This document shows positions 29,840 through 41,439 of a stretch of 64,000 nt of DNA, piece by piece. Positions within the stretch are counted from its first letter, which is position 1, and every line of letters starts with the position of its first letter. The position numbers and the translations under genes are program-made. The notes under the pieces were generated by a model. The model saw only the letters and a program-made list of their open reading frames with translations, was not told the DNA's origin and made no database searches. The DNA comes from Mytilisepta virgata (lineage: Eukaryota > Mollusca > Bivalvia > Mytilida > Mytilidae), in contig CM051514.1 of the NCBI GenBank assembly GCA_028015205.1, positions 40,812,150 through 40,876,149 of the forward strand. Reading direction: 5' to 3'.

Positions 29840-31051
29840 ATGGCACTGCTCGAAGCGTCTACATCATCGTATATTGCTTCTCCTGTAAAGTCACTCCCGG
29901 ATGTAGACGTTCCTATACTTTGCCTGTGTTCAAAAAATCCAGAAGACGTATCGTGGGCTAAAAAATTCAAACATTATATGACACAATCTGGATTCAAGGA
30001 TATAATTTCAACTGATGACTTAAACTATGGAAGTCAACAAATGAAAGTAATCCAGTGTCGGTTAAAAAGTAGCAAAGTTCTAATTGTAGTTTTATCAAGC
30101 TCCTCTACCGGTAATGATATGTTTATGAATATGGTCCAGTGTTCAGTAATTTTTGTTTTAAATGGGAACTCAAAATGTCGTATTATCCCAGTTTTACTCT
30201 CAGAGAACACTGAACTACCGTTTATGTTACTTAACAGAGAACCATTTAATGCATGGAGAGATGATATTGGAAGATTGGTGAAAAGCTTGTTTACACCAGA
30301 GGAACATTTGAGGTCGTATATACATAATATTGTTCAGATTTTCCATAAAGGACACTACTTGCATCACCTAAGCCAATGTATGTTACCTCCAGATGTTTCA
30401 AAATATGTACAAGAACTTGGATTTAGTGTTTTACAATGGTGGGGCTTAGAGATACAAGAAAAACGACTAATTGTGAATATGAACAAACTTCAAACTGTGG
30501 GAAGTTCTCAAAAAATTCTTCTTAATGATTTATTTTCGGGACTGTTATTATCGAAAATTGTTCGGTTCATTCGGGTATCTGGGTTTAGTAATTTTGATTA
30601 TGAAAAATTTCGCTGCCAAGAGGACCTGTTTGATGATCTAGTCAATCTTTACATTTCGATATTTGAAATCGTGTCAAGGAATAAATTTTGGTATAATTAT
30701 AGGCGCCATGGAATAAATCATACGACCAACCTAGCGATTTATCCAGTGAGTAAAGCTGTCACATATGTTAATATTAAAAACGGCCATTCACCAGAATTCA
30801 GTTCAGTTGAATCTAGAGTACAATCATTACTGAATTTTCCTCTGGAAAATGAAGAGTTTAGAGTGAAACTTGCGCATGCAGGTTTTTTTTACTTCGGGTA
30901 CTTCGACTACGTTCAGTGTTTCTTATGTGGAGGTTGTTTGAGAACATGGGGTCTAAATCGAGATCCAATAGTACGACATGCTACTCTTTTCCCACTTTGT
31001 CCCTATGTTCAAGAGCTTTCGACAGGAAAGTCACAATATATCAAACTCTGA
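29840..31051 (+). CDS. TIR-BIR protein, 5' part of a frameshifted TIR-BIR-BIR gene (403 aa)
   Basis: Predicted innate-immunity/apoptosis regulator. Residues about 22-155 resemble a TIR domain: VPILCLCSKNPEDVSWAKKF, then DLNYGSQQMKVIQ, KSSKVLIVVLSSSS, RIIPVLL, and a C-terminal W...DDIGRLVKSLF helix. The Glu used by NADase TIRs is not evident, so an adaptor role is more likely. About 160-310 is an unassigned helical linker. A BIR domain follows (about 325-392) with zinc ligands C360, C363, H380, C387 in C-x2-C-x16-H-x6-C spacing (GFFYFGYFDYVQCFLC). The frame stops at 31049-31051. A second BIR continues one frame over. No RING domain follows. Single large exon; upstream exons possible. Confidence 0.72.
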   Translation: MALLEASTSSYIASPVKSLPDVDVPILCLCSKNPEDVSWAKKFKHYMTQSGFKDIISTDDLNYGSQQMKVIQCRLKSSKVLIVVLSSSSTGNDMFMNMVQCSVIFVLNGNSKCRIIPVLLSENTELPFMLLNREPFNAWRDDIGRLVKSLFTPEEHLRSYIHNIVQIFHKGHYLHHLSQCMLPPDVSKYVQELGFSVLQWWGLEIQEKRLIVNMNKLQTVGSSQKILLNDLFSGLLLSKIVRFIRVSGFSNFDYEKFRCQEDLFDDLVNLYISIFEIVSRNKFWYNYRRHGINHTTNLAIYPVSKAVTYVNIKNGHSPEFSSVESRVQSLLNFPLENEEFRVKLAHAGFFYFGYFDYVQCFLCGGCLRTWGLNRDPIVRHATLFPLCPYVQELSTGKSQYIKL

Positions 31052-31481
31052 GCTTAATGACTCCAGTAAGATTTCCCATGTGGAACCAAAAAGAGAAAAC
31101 TATACAAACACAGCAATATGTTTGCCACAGCAAGACTACAACGTTGACTTCACCGATTCTGAAAAAAGACTAAGAAAATTAAAAGAATTCAAGAAAACAT
31201 TCGGACGATTTGATATCAAGGACTCTGTGTTAGAACAATATGCCAAGGCTGGTTTCTATCATTATGGGTTGAAAGAAGATATACTGTGTTTCTCTTGTAA
31301 CCTGGGTCTTAGCGAAATAAGTACACATGAAAATCTATGGAGTGTTCATTTTAATCTATCTCCAAATTGTCCACATTTGAATCGTTTTAAAGATACACCT
31401 AGATGTCCATCGGAAAAATCGTCAGAAATATTGCTGGAATCCTACATGGAGTATGAAATTATATCTCGTGAAATCAGTTGA
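31049..31481 (+). pseudogene. Second BIR domain, out-of-frame 3' part of the TIR-BIR-BIR gene
   Basis: The frame is open from 30978 or earlier to the stop at 31479-31481, and overlaps the end of the TIR-BIR frame. It encodes a linker (SHVEPKRENYTNTAI) and a BIR domain: KAGFYHYGLKEDILCFSCNLG, then W-S-V-H and SPNC, again C-x2-C-x16-H-x6-C. BIR domains bind caspases or IAP-binding motifs. The +1 frame change between the two BIRs (about 31018-31050) means either a broken gene or a one-base sequence error. AATAAA-type signals occur at about 31551 and 31693. Confidence 0.72.
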
Positions 31482-32085
31482 TATATGATGCGTCGATTAG
31501 ACAAACATCATAGGTGAAATGAGAACAAAACTCAAATTGATCTCGAAGTTAGAATAAATATCAGACAAGGTTGATAACTCTGGTCCTGTCCAGCATAGCA
31601 TAGCTTTTATTCTATTTTCATTGTAATTTATGCTAATGAATCAATGTTGTATATGTTGTTATATCTTGCCCTTGTGAGGGCCCATGATTGGAACAATAAA
31701 AATATTCTATTCAATAGTCTATAGAATAAAGAGTAAAACGGCTTGCCATATATTTCCCTATTGCTTCATAGTGAATTAATGATATCAAAGGGCGTTTTTT
31801 CCTGGACAGAATATCTTTTACTTGGGGGAGGGGAGGGGGTATATAAATATATAATGTCAAAGTTTTTATTTATTATTGAAGGAGATAAAACAAAAATATT
31901 AAGAAAACTTTTGTACCTGTTCATTGAAATATGGATTATCTATAGTAAATTGGCCAAAAAGTACAATGAAGTACGTCTCGAACGAATTCACCTTACAGAG
32001 GAAAAATCCGAAATCGCAGAGAACGAGTATTCTGCCATACACTGATACTGAAATGTGTTCATGTTTTCTTCACACTTCGTAAATA
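31482..32085. other. 3' flank of the TIR-BIR gene
   Basis: Contains the poly(A) signals mentioned above; otherwise nothing recognised. A 100-codon plus-strand frame at 31743-32045 has no domain support. Confidence 0.4.
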
Positions 32086-32253
32086 CAGTTGACTCTCGTT
32101 TTACTAAGCTCGATTTGGCCATCACGTATACTTTGAGATAGCAATATATTTTGAGTTATCGGGAGAAAATACGGTGTACGGTATTATTTAAAGACCAGAA
32201 ATGTGATATCAGGAATCTTAAGATAAAGGAGTTTGAGATAAGAGAATCTACTG
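32086..32253. repeat. Mariner-type MITE
   Basis: Ends cagttgactctcg and gagaatctactg are inverted copies, flanked by TA on both sides (32084-32085, 32254-32255). No coding capacity. Confidence 0.55.
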
Positions 32254-32445
32254 TATTTCTTGCGGTATTTTTATATTAATAAATATCTTTTTTTTTGTAT
32301 AAATATTTTACTGTTTATTCATATACAATGTGAAAATAAACAATAAATCTTATGTATTTTTATATTTATTCTAAGTACTTATTTTATACCTTGTACAATT
32401 ATTTTTTTATACTTATGTATATATATTTCAAATGTATACTCATAT

Positions 32446-34431
32446 AGAAATTGTAGAGACTAGCAATATTGAACAGTTTATAAAAAGAGGTGAGTCACAA
32501 TTTTCGAAAATGATAAATAGAATTTAGTGTCAAATAAATTTTCGGATACTATAGAATATATTCCTCAAGTACACCTCTGTTATTATAGATTCGTAACCTT
32601 CATGATGGATTTGAATGTGAAGGAATACGGTGGATTAATTCTTCACATTAAATACCTCGATTCATGTGACAAAAGTTAAGGCAAATAAACAGCGCTGTGG
32701 TTGCTGTTCTTCCTCTTAAAAGTTACAGGGAGGCCAGGCCGTCAATATGGAAAAAAATCTCGCATCCGCTCGGCCTCTGGGAATTCTTTGTTAAATGTTA
32801 ATTAAATCACAGTTGTACATATGTAGGTTGGGAAACACAACTACAAGATCAAATTAACAAATTACACACAACTCCGTATCCGCTTACCACATTTTATTGG
32901 TCCTTAGCTTTGCTGAATAGATATGGGTTTGTTAATTGTCTATGTAGTTTTGAATATTATCTTGTTTTCATACTAGTATATCAATTATAGCTGCAGTTTT
33001 GAATTGAGTCATTGCCCTCCTTATTTCAATCCTAGTATAAATGATAACATAATTTGACTGTCGTTTTAAGGGTGATCGCTGGTCTAATAGGAAATAAATA
33101 CTAGTAGGATTTGAAATAGGTGTTTTAGTTTGAGAGAACATATGAATAGTAAACAAATAAGCAAGAAAAAAATATAGGTTCATGTGCTCATTTTAGAGCT
33201 ATAAAGCCTTGAAAATTTGCAGGAAATGCGTTTTCTCTGGATTTTTCATTGTATTTGCATTGGCAACTTCAGTCTCTCAAAAATGTATGAAAAAATAAAA
33301 AAGATTTCATAAAATTTTGTCAAATACCATTTTAAGGTATATATGATTGAATTATAAAAGAAAAAGTTGGGGTTCATGGGCAAAAAATTTAATGTTTAAG
33401 AAATGGATAAACCCCGAGGATTCCGAAAAGGTGACAAAAAAACCAAAACATGACCAGCGAGCATCCTTAATTGAGTCATTGCCCTCCTTCTTTCAATCCC
33501 GGTATAATGGATAACATAATTTGACTGTCGTTTTAAATTGAGTAATTGCCCCACTTCTTTCAATCCTGTTTTTTAAGGATAAGATAATTTGACTGTGGTG
33601 TTAAATTGAGTAATTGCCCTCCTTCTTTCAATCCTGGTATAGAGGATAACATCATTTGACTGTCGTTTCTAATTGATTCATTGTCCTCCTTCTTCCAATC
33701 GTGTTTTAAAGAATAACATAATATTGCTGTGGTTTTTAATTGATTCATTGCCCCACTCCTTTAATGGTTTTATATAAAAGGTGTCATAATATGATTGTAG
33801 TTTTTAATTGGTTCTCTGTCCTCCTCCTTTAAATCCTGGTAAAAAGGGTATCATAATATGGCAGTCCTTTTTATATTCAGTCATTGTCCTCCTCTTTTCA
33901 ATTATGTTGTATAAAGGGTATGATAATTTAATTTTTAATTAGCCTCCGCTTTACAGTAGCAATGTATATTTGAGTATACTAATGCCTATGACAACGCTGC
34001 TGTTTTTAATTACAGAAACAATTACACTATAAAAATCAAAATATAAATGGTTGTACGATTACTTTGTAGAGATAATTCATGTAATATTAAGAGTACATGT
34101 ACCTATGGTACCATGACATGATGATTTTGATTGGCTGGGAATTTGGCAGATTATTCCTGCAGATAAGATATAACGTTCTACATTGTAATATATCACGTAG
34201 TTTGAAATTGTCCCAAACCTTGCTGAGGCATTCTTGCTCTTTATTTGAAGAAATTTATTCATACTCGAGCTATCTGATGGAAATCAACTCCTCCCTTTGG
34301 ATGCAAAAGTCACTATATTGACGACGTGCGTTTCAGCCTCTCTTACACCACGTATACGTACACTAACATATTAGTGTTGCAACGTCCGCTTTATCTTCCT
34401 TTAGAATCATTATATTCAATGATAACGATAA
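32446..34431. repeat. Segmental duplication, copy B
   Basis: Counterpart of 23699-24490 plus 27213-28083. It lacks the giant inverted repeat and the SINE, and has instead a longer array of 60-65-bp tandem units (about 32995-33900) split by a TTAA-flanked MITE. Confidence 0.85.
33070..33466. mobile_element. piggyBac-type MITE (TTAA target)
   Basis: 397 bp with inverted ends gggtgatcgctggtc and gaccagcgagcatcc, flanked by TTAA at 33066-33069 and 33467-33470. The insertion splits a tandem repeat unit whose intact neighbours show the empty site. Confidence 0.8.
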
Positions 34432-35140
34432 CCGTCTTTCATTGGACCCAAACTTCATAAATATTCGTGCAAACAAAAGTTTATTGCTTGATCATCAAGT
34501 GTCCTTTAAATAACTCACTACATTAGTGTGTCTATGTGCTTTATTTTACTCCCAACTTTAAGGATTATATACACTGTAGTATTAGAGAAACCATGATATC
34601 CACGTGGGTCTTCCTGCGACGAGACTTGTGCATGTACAAAAAAAAATTAAAAGTGATTGAAAACAAACGCGCAAAGGCACAAACTAGAGGCTCCTAGGAG
34701 TCTGTATAGCTCAGTTGAATACTATCTGCATTTTGCCTTTTTACCCCTAAGTTCTATTTATAGCAACAGGGCAACATTGGTTGGTGGGCGGCATCATCGG
34801 ATATAATTTTCATACTAGAATTTTTGGATTCAATTGGTCTAGTGGGTTCAGAGGAGAAGATTTTTGTAAGTTTTTTTTCGTAGAAGGACGAACGGAAACA
34901 GGAATAATTACAATAGCTCATATGAACCTTCGGGCAAGGTGATGATTTTCCCGTTTTAATTTTGTGTTTCTGGCATATTATTTATTGATACGGACAGCTC
35001 TAAAATAGTGTAGAATTGGTTTCTGGGATACTTTGGTAAGGGCACATGTATTGTGCACTGTCATCTCGTGATCTGCTCTAATTTAATATAATTTATAGAA
35101 CTACAAATAAATAAAATATTTTTTAATAATTTTTATTTTA
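34432..35140. other. Intergenic DNA
   Basis: AT-rich. No gene recognised. The AATAAA-type signal of the next minus-strand gene is at about 35133-35141. Confidence 0.4.
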
Positions 35141-37375
35141 TTAATTTTGATTTTTTTTTCTTTTTCTTTTTTGCTTCATGGTGATGCTGTGCTTTTTGGT
35201 TTTATCTTGTGGGCGAACGTCTGAACACTGCAAAATAAATGTACATGCATAAGTAATTAATATTAACTTACTAAATGATGTATTCAGCAGTCAGGGAATA
35301 CTTATTTTGTTCAAAATGAGCTTACAAATGTAAAGAACTCACCAAGAAGGAATTGCAATGAAGTCCATCACAAACACCAAAATATACCCAATATTTTGGG
35401 GAAGCAAAAGCACTTTCAGAGAAAGATCTGTCAAACATTTGAAGCAACAAATACATGCCAGTTTTCGCATTAATTTTCTTTGTGTTGGTATATAGTCATT
35501 CTATGTATTTGTTGGCCATAAAAATAGCAACAAGATATTTACATTATCAGCATATTATGATCAAGGCAGGATGGGGGTAGTTTACCTCGTATCCTTTCAA
35601 TTTAATATATGTGTAAGTATGTAATGACAGGTAGTATTACCAATTACCTTTTACAAATCAAGGGACACCCATAATTTAACAGATGATCCTCTTTTAGAAG
35701 TGTGTGACATTCATTCTCACATAACATTTCGGAAAAGTCCGTTCCAAGCAACGCGGACAACTGAGTTGCTACAGCGTTGATCTCTGCGGTGTTGAAAATA
35801 CTAGCTGTAAAATAAAAATACTGGTTTTGATTAAGAGGAAGTCTATTTTTGCAATTCACTGTTTATATTGATATTATTTATTTGAAACTCCGGCTTCCTG
35901 TTAAAATGGACCACTATATTTTAAAGCAGTTCTATTAAAACCATGTTGTTCTGAATGTGAAGGTATTGATTGAATGAAAAACTAAACTAAGAAGGATGAA
36001 CGACTTTTCTTGTAATCTTGCTAAATAATTGACTTGTTTGCAGAGAAAAAACTGGATTGACAAGCTGCTTCAGTTAGGCTCATGATTGAACCTTTAAAGC
36101 AAAAAAAATTTGATTTACCAAAATGTGTACAAAGTGTAAAGCAATTCTGAATCTTCAGCAACCTTCACAATGTTAACATTAAATGTTCATTACAAATACT
36201 TCTTGAGATTGGCTTTTAACGTCTAACATCGTGGCAGTATCAAAGCAGGATTCCTCCAACAAATTAGAAATTGGTCAAATGGTTTTTTTTCACGTAAAAT
36301 ACGGTAACAAAATGTTTCATCGCTATGTTCGGCGAAATATTTTCGCCTGCATTTCTTTTGTAATTTTGGATCCATGCCTGAATAATTATGTGAGAAAGAA
36401 GGATATAGCGCCAATACAAAACAATTTTTAACTTTCATATTGACACCCACTTAAGCAATTTGCTAATTTAAAAATTTGGGGAAAGTGATACGATGAAAGA
36501 GTTTCCGTGTGTAGCGTTTGTATTGCTTCATTTAGATACACAAATATGGTTGCAAAATCTGTTCAGCTATACTTGTATGTAAGGCCACACCAAAATTATC
36601 TTTAGTTCTTTGGATTTTTGTCGCTCCAATTTTTGGAATATGTCAGTTTTAAAGAAGAAACATTTTTTCGCCTCATTTTGCAAAAATCCTGACAATTCGA
36701 CACAAATTCTTCATTTTTCAAGAAATAAAAAATAAAAATTCTTCGCTCGCTCAACAAATTTCAAGAAAATGTTTGTTTTTAATTTCGCTCGCACCTGTTT
36801 TTGCCATCCAAAAATTCAAAGAACGAAAAATTAATTTGGTGTGGCCTAATTGACTAGAATTAAGCAACTCACTATAAAAATAATGTAAAGTCGAATCACA
36901 TTCCTTGAATTTTGAAATAAAGCAGCATAATGTGCATGAAAATTTAACATTATAAATTGTTATGCATGAGAGCAGTCGTGATATTGAAAACTTAATTCGT
37001 ATTGTGTATAATTATACTAACATTACTCGCCTACACACAAAACCACATAAGTATAAAAATTTTGTTAGATTATTTACCTAGTGAATCAAGCAGGAGTCTT
37101 TTCTCTGGGTTTGGCATACAGAATACCATGGGTATAATTGATAGTACAATAAATGCTGCTTTCATTTTTCTCCCTTAAACTGAAGTCTCTGTAAAAAGTT
37201 AAGTAAACTAGTTATTATACATATTATCCTTTTAATAACACATTTAAAAAAAGAAGTCATGAAACATATTGGTATTTTGAATGAAACCTTTTACTTAAAA
37301 TTCCCTTTTAATAAATTTAAAAAATTGATCTAAGATCTACCTGTACTCGTTGAATAGTCCCCAGCTGTTATTTGT
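35141..37375 (-). CDS. Split gene for a 138-aa cysteine-rich secreted peptide
   Basis: Reconstructed from splice sites: non-coding exon about 37375-37342; exon 37188-37078 (ATG at 37165); exon 35804-35648; exon 35427-35343; exon 35227-35141 (TAA at 35141-35143). All junctions keep frame (phases 1, 2, 0) and have GT/AG. The product starts with a signal peptide (AAFIVLSIIPMVFC) and continues with a helical stretch (NAVATQLSALLGTDFSEM). Cysteines are spaced C-x3-C-x14-C-x3-C, then C-x4-C-x4-C, and the tail is very basic (KQKRKRKKNQN). I do not recognise the family; a secreted defence or hormone-like peptide would be a guess. A TATA box lies upstream and a poly(A) signal directly follows the stop. 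Confidence 0.72.
36583..36846. repeat. Fold-back MITE, family 1 copy B
   Basis: Inverted ends ggccacaccaaaattatc and ttaatttggtgtggcc; same family as 3617-3972. Lies in intron 2 of the secreted-peptide gene. Confidence 0.7.
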
Positions 37376-37401
37376 AATGGAAGATCCTTATCTGATAATA
37401 A

Positions 37402-37413
37402 CTATATATACTG
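37402..37413 (-). promoter_or_regulatory. TATA box of the secreted-peptide gene
   Basis: On minus, agtatatatag about 30 bp before the presumed first exon, which ends at the 5' splice site acag/gtagatc (37341/37340). Confidence 0.5.
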
Positions 37414-39370
37414 AAACACGGTCAGTCGGTGTGCCGGAATACGTGACCATTTATATATTTAAAAATAGGAACCAAATTTCACTTTCTCATGGTTTGCTCA
37501 GGTTCGGTTGCACTTTAATTTGAGAAGTTCTGTGTTATTGATTGCCTTGTGCCACAAGTAGGAGTACAGATCGAAGTTGGAAAGTTTATCGTTAACTGCA
37601 ACGTACGGTCTTTACCAAAGGTTCTAGGCTGAAAATGTAATGAGGAGAAACTGTCCAAACCAAAAGACTAAATGACATCCGAAACAAAAATTTAAAATAA
37701 AATTAACGTCATTTGAGGTGAACAAAAAAGAACCCATTCTTTTCTATTTAGTATGATTGTTTGTTTCATGTGGACTTGTTTACCTATATCTTTTCATATT
37801 TTGTTGAAATCATATCAGATATCAGTACTTTCAAACAAAAGAATGAAACTGTAATTTTTAAAGCTGGTAATACCAGAATTTTCCAGTACCGATTCTGGTA
37901 AATATTGGCGTACGATTAAAAATAATTCTCCAATACTGAAATTATGGAATCTTCTGGAATTAGAGATTCTGGTAATAAGTCTGGCATTTAAAATTGGTTC
38001 CAGAATTTTACAATTCTGCTAGTGACCGTATTGCTTGCAACTTCATATACAATATCGGAAAAAGAATACCGGAGCGACAAAACAGTTGGAAAAATCCACA
38101 AATTTGAAGTCCAATGAAAAGAATGCTCACTGTAGTATATCTACAGTGATAGACAATTATTAAAAGGATTGTATCCACTGCCACCTGGGTATAGAATTTG
38201 GGTTTTTTATCGTTTTTATTAGTAAAATTTTATTTCAGCATTTTATTTTTATGAACTATGCATATTTTCCTTAGATCTGTTTTAGGATACTAGTATACAT
38301 GTATGGTGTTTTCGAACATCTCCAAGACACGTAAAAACGTGATATATTATAAAAACACAATGCCTGCGGTTATTCCGCCAGATCCGTGCTTTGTACTGAA
38401 GTTTCAATAAATAAGACAAGAAGAATATCCGAGAATTTATCCTCGTTTATATCTATTCTATCCGAGCAGTAAGGTCTGAAGCAGGTCTAAGCCTTACAGC
38501 AGCTGTTGATTGTAGACTATATTTTTGTGATTCAAAGAAGAGGGTTACTGGATTTTTGTCTCCTGCCTAGCACTAAAAAAAGGAAAAAATTCACCTAGAA
38601 AATTCACCAGTGAAATTTTATATGTCATTTGACCATATATTTTCTATATCTTCTGATATATCACAAGAAAAGTTTAATGGCTTGCTGTAAAGTTTCACTC
38701 ACAAAATATGAGGTGTACATAATAAATGTAGCATGTATGATGTGACTGAACAATAGCAATGGGCCTGAGGATATTTTCCCTGTCAATACAATTGCATAGA
38801 AGATAAAAGGAACAATCCACAACCAACATAACACTCTTTATTGAAAGAAAAATAAATTCAGATATGAATAATTATATTAATGAAAAACAAAAAACACAGT
38901 TTTAATCATGTTTTAAATATGGCACTTGGCTAAAAGCATTAAAATTCATTAACATTACATTTTAACAAAACAAATATAATTTCAGTACATGCCTGATACC
39001 GGTATATTATTGTCAACAATGACTAGTGTGCAATATATTTTTTCTCTGTCTCCATTGATATATTCTTATACATATTATAAACTTTTAAATAATCCCCTCT
39101 GTAGGTTATTTAGTGTGTAAAACATGACTGAGATTATTTCCTCCTAAACTGAAATAAATATTACAATCAATTCTTAAATAACATCACAAGGGAAAAACAA
39201 TTATGCAAGTCTTAATTAATATTTATCTACTTATTAATATTTTTCACAAAAATAAACATTGATTTAACTTCTAAGTCTGAACATTTCATATGGAATTATG
39301 ACAATTCTCTCGTTTTCAGAAAATCCTGTTTAGACAGGTTTATATGGCATGGTGTATTTATATTTATTCC
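37414..39370. other. Intergenic DNA
   Basis: AT-rich; scattered inverted snippets (attctggtaat type, 37880-38030) but no gene or defined element. Confidence 0.4.
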
Positions 39371-40065
39371 ACATTCAAGATATCTTATACAATTTATGAG
39401 ATATCCTAAATATTTTATGAGATATTTTATAAACTTCAAAAAATATCTCATATAGATCACCTTTAATAAGATATCTTATAAACTCGAATCTTATAAAATA
39501 TATGATATCTTATAAACTTTATCTGATATCTCATAAACCTTATAATAATTTCTTTATAAGATATCTTATAAAAAATATGATATCTGATATACTTTATAAG
39601 ATATCTTATATATTTTATAAGATATCTTATATAATTTATGAGATATCTTATAAAGAAAATTTTATCAGATATCTTATAAAGTTTATAAGATATCTTATAA
39701 ACTAAATTTTAAACAACAATGATTGGTCCTTTTCAATGCAATCAAATCAATCATAAATTTTCTTTATATTCGCTGAGGTATATTTATTGAAATTGGCGCC
39801 AATATTTCTCAACATTGCTTGGGAGGAGAGAATAGTGAGTGTTCTTGGCGTAGGATTAAATGCCATCAACAAGGCCTTCACAAAGAAATTTCAACAGCCT
39901 TGTTTTCTCCTCAGCCATTTTGTATGCACCACATGATCTCTTTTCTGTGGTCCAAACTTATAGGGATCCTCTATTAACGGATATATACAGGAAGTCTTCA
40001 AATTTATAAGATATATGATATACTGGAAAAGATATCTTATATATTTTATGAGATATCTTGTATGA
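39371..40065. repeat. Array of ATAAGATATCTTAT palindromes
   Basis: About 15-20 copies of a self-complementary 14-22-bp unit (gatatcttataa and variants) in 39371-39705, with more at 40000-40065. A related cluster is near 29450-29490. In one frame it gives an Ile/Ser/Tyr-rich frame of no significance. Confidence 0.75.
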
Positions 40066-41095
40066 TATATTAAATAATTTTAATCCACTAAGAGTGATTT
40101 CTGATATCATGGCAGATTTATTTTTGGAACAAGTACAAATCTTTTAACTTCTGACATTTTGGGCCTCAAGCATAACTTTTACCATTTTGCATGTCTTGTG
40201 GATCAGAACTAGTACCACAGAAAAAGTATTTGATCAATTCAGAACATATTCCAGTAAATAAATAAAAAAATATTCACTTTTGAATTAATATTCTAAACAT
40301 AGTTACAAAAGATTTAATTATGACTTTGTTAGAAATGTTGAACACAAAATACTTGGCATAAAAACTTGACCTAAATAAAAATATCAAATAAAACAACACA
40401 GAAATTCCTAACCATTCAAAGATAAATTCTTACACATATTAATTACTTTACATCAAATCTCTTGGGAAAAATTCTGAAAATTCATACTCTGAAATATAGT
40501 CCAATATTTACAACTAATATAAACCAATGTGGGCACAAAAACTTAAAATAAATGTTTTTCATGTATACTCATATGAAACTAACATGAATATAAATTCAAA
40601 TTTGAAATAGATCAAAAACTGATATGTTTATTTATATTGCAAGAAACAGCTAGAACAGTTATGATATTTACATGTCCACTTATCTCTTTTATTCATAACA
40701 ATCCATTATTGTCAAATTGTTTTATAATATGCTGAATAATTTCAAAATTTGTGGAATGTGATTTGCCGATATATTTCCCGTTTGATGTTTGTGTATAACC
40801 CCATTTAGATACATACAATTATGGTTGAAAAATCAGTTCTGAACTAACACTTGCTATGAAAGAGATTGAAAATTAGTTTAGAGTTGATTTTGCAGCTACA
40901 GTCATACATAAACATTCACTGCAAGGAAATAATAACGTTAATGTTACTGTGAATCACATTCTTGGATTTTTTAAACAAAACATAATAATGAAAATATTTA
41001 ACATGATTAATCGTTATGCATGAGAGAGAGATATGCAAGAGTGACTTAATGATCATAAATTTTATAACATCACTTACTAACAGTCCATACAACAT
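40066..41095. other. Intergenic DNA 3' of ACMSD
   Basis: Nothing recognised. Confidence 0.4.
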
Positions 41096-41270
41096 GTAAA
41101 TAAAACAAATTGTTAAATGGCTGCTAATATAATTATCCACAGAGTATGTTAATAAAACAAATTGTTAAATGGCTGCTAATATAATTATATACAGAGTATG
41201 TTAATAAAACAAACTGTTAAATGGCTGCTAATATAACTCTCCACAGAGTATGTTAATAAAACAAATTGTT
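41096..41270. repeat. 53-bp tandem repeat, about 3.3 copies
   Basis: Unit of the type ataaaacaaattgttaaatg followed by gctgctaatataa, just beyond the ACMSD stop codon. Confidence 0.85.
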
Positions 41271-41358
41271 CAATGCTTCTAAAACTAGAAATAAAATTCT
41301 TTTGGCAAATAATAATCTTCGGTAAAAGAATCTGTTTGACCCAGTCATAATAAATATA

Positions 41359-41439
41359 TTAATGGAACGGCTGGTGAGGACTGTAATCAGCTCGGTCAAT
41401 TCCTAAGAAGTCACAGGCATTTTTTATAAGTAATTTGTC
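41359..41439 (-). CDS. ACMSD: ACMSD exon 10 (C-terminus)
   Basis: Encodes the last 26 residues ([14 protein letters not shown]...) and the TAA stop; 3' splice site tatatttcag. Confidence 0.92.
   Translation of the reverse strand, partial: DKLLIKNACDFLGIDRADYSPHQPFH

Noticed and set aside
39502..39705. 67-codon Ile/Ser/Tyr-rich frame
   Set aside because: Translation of the ATAAGATATCTTAT palindrome array.
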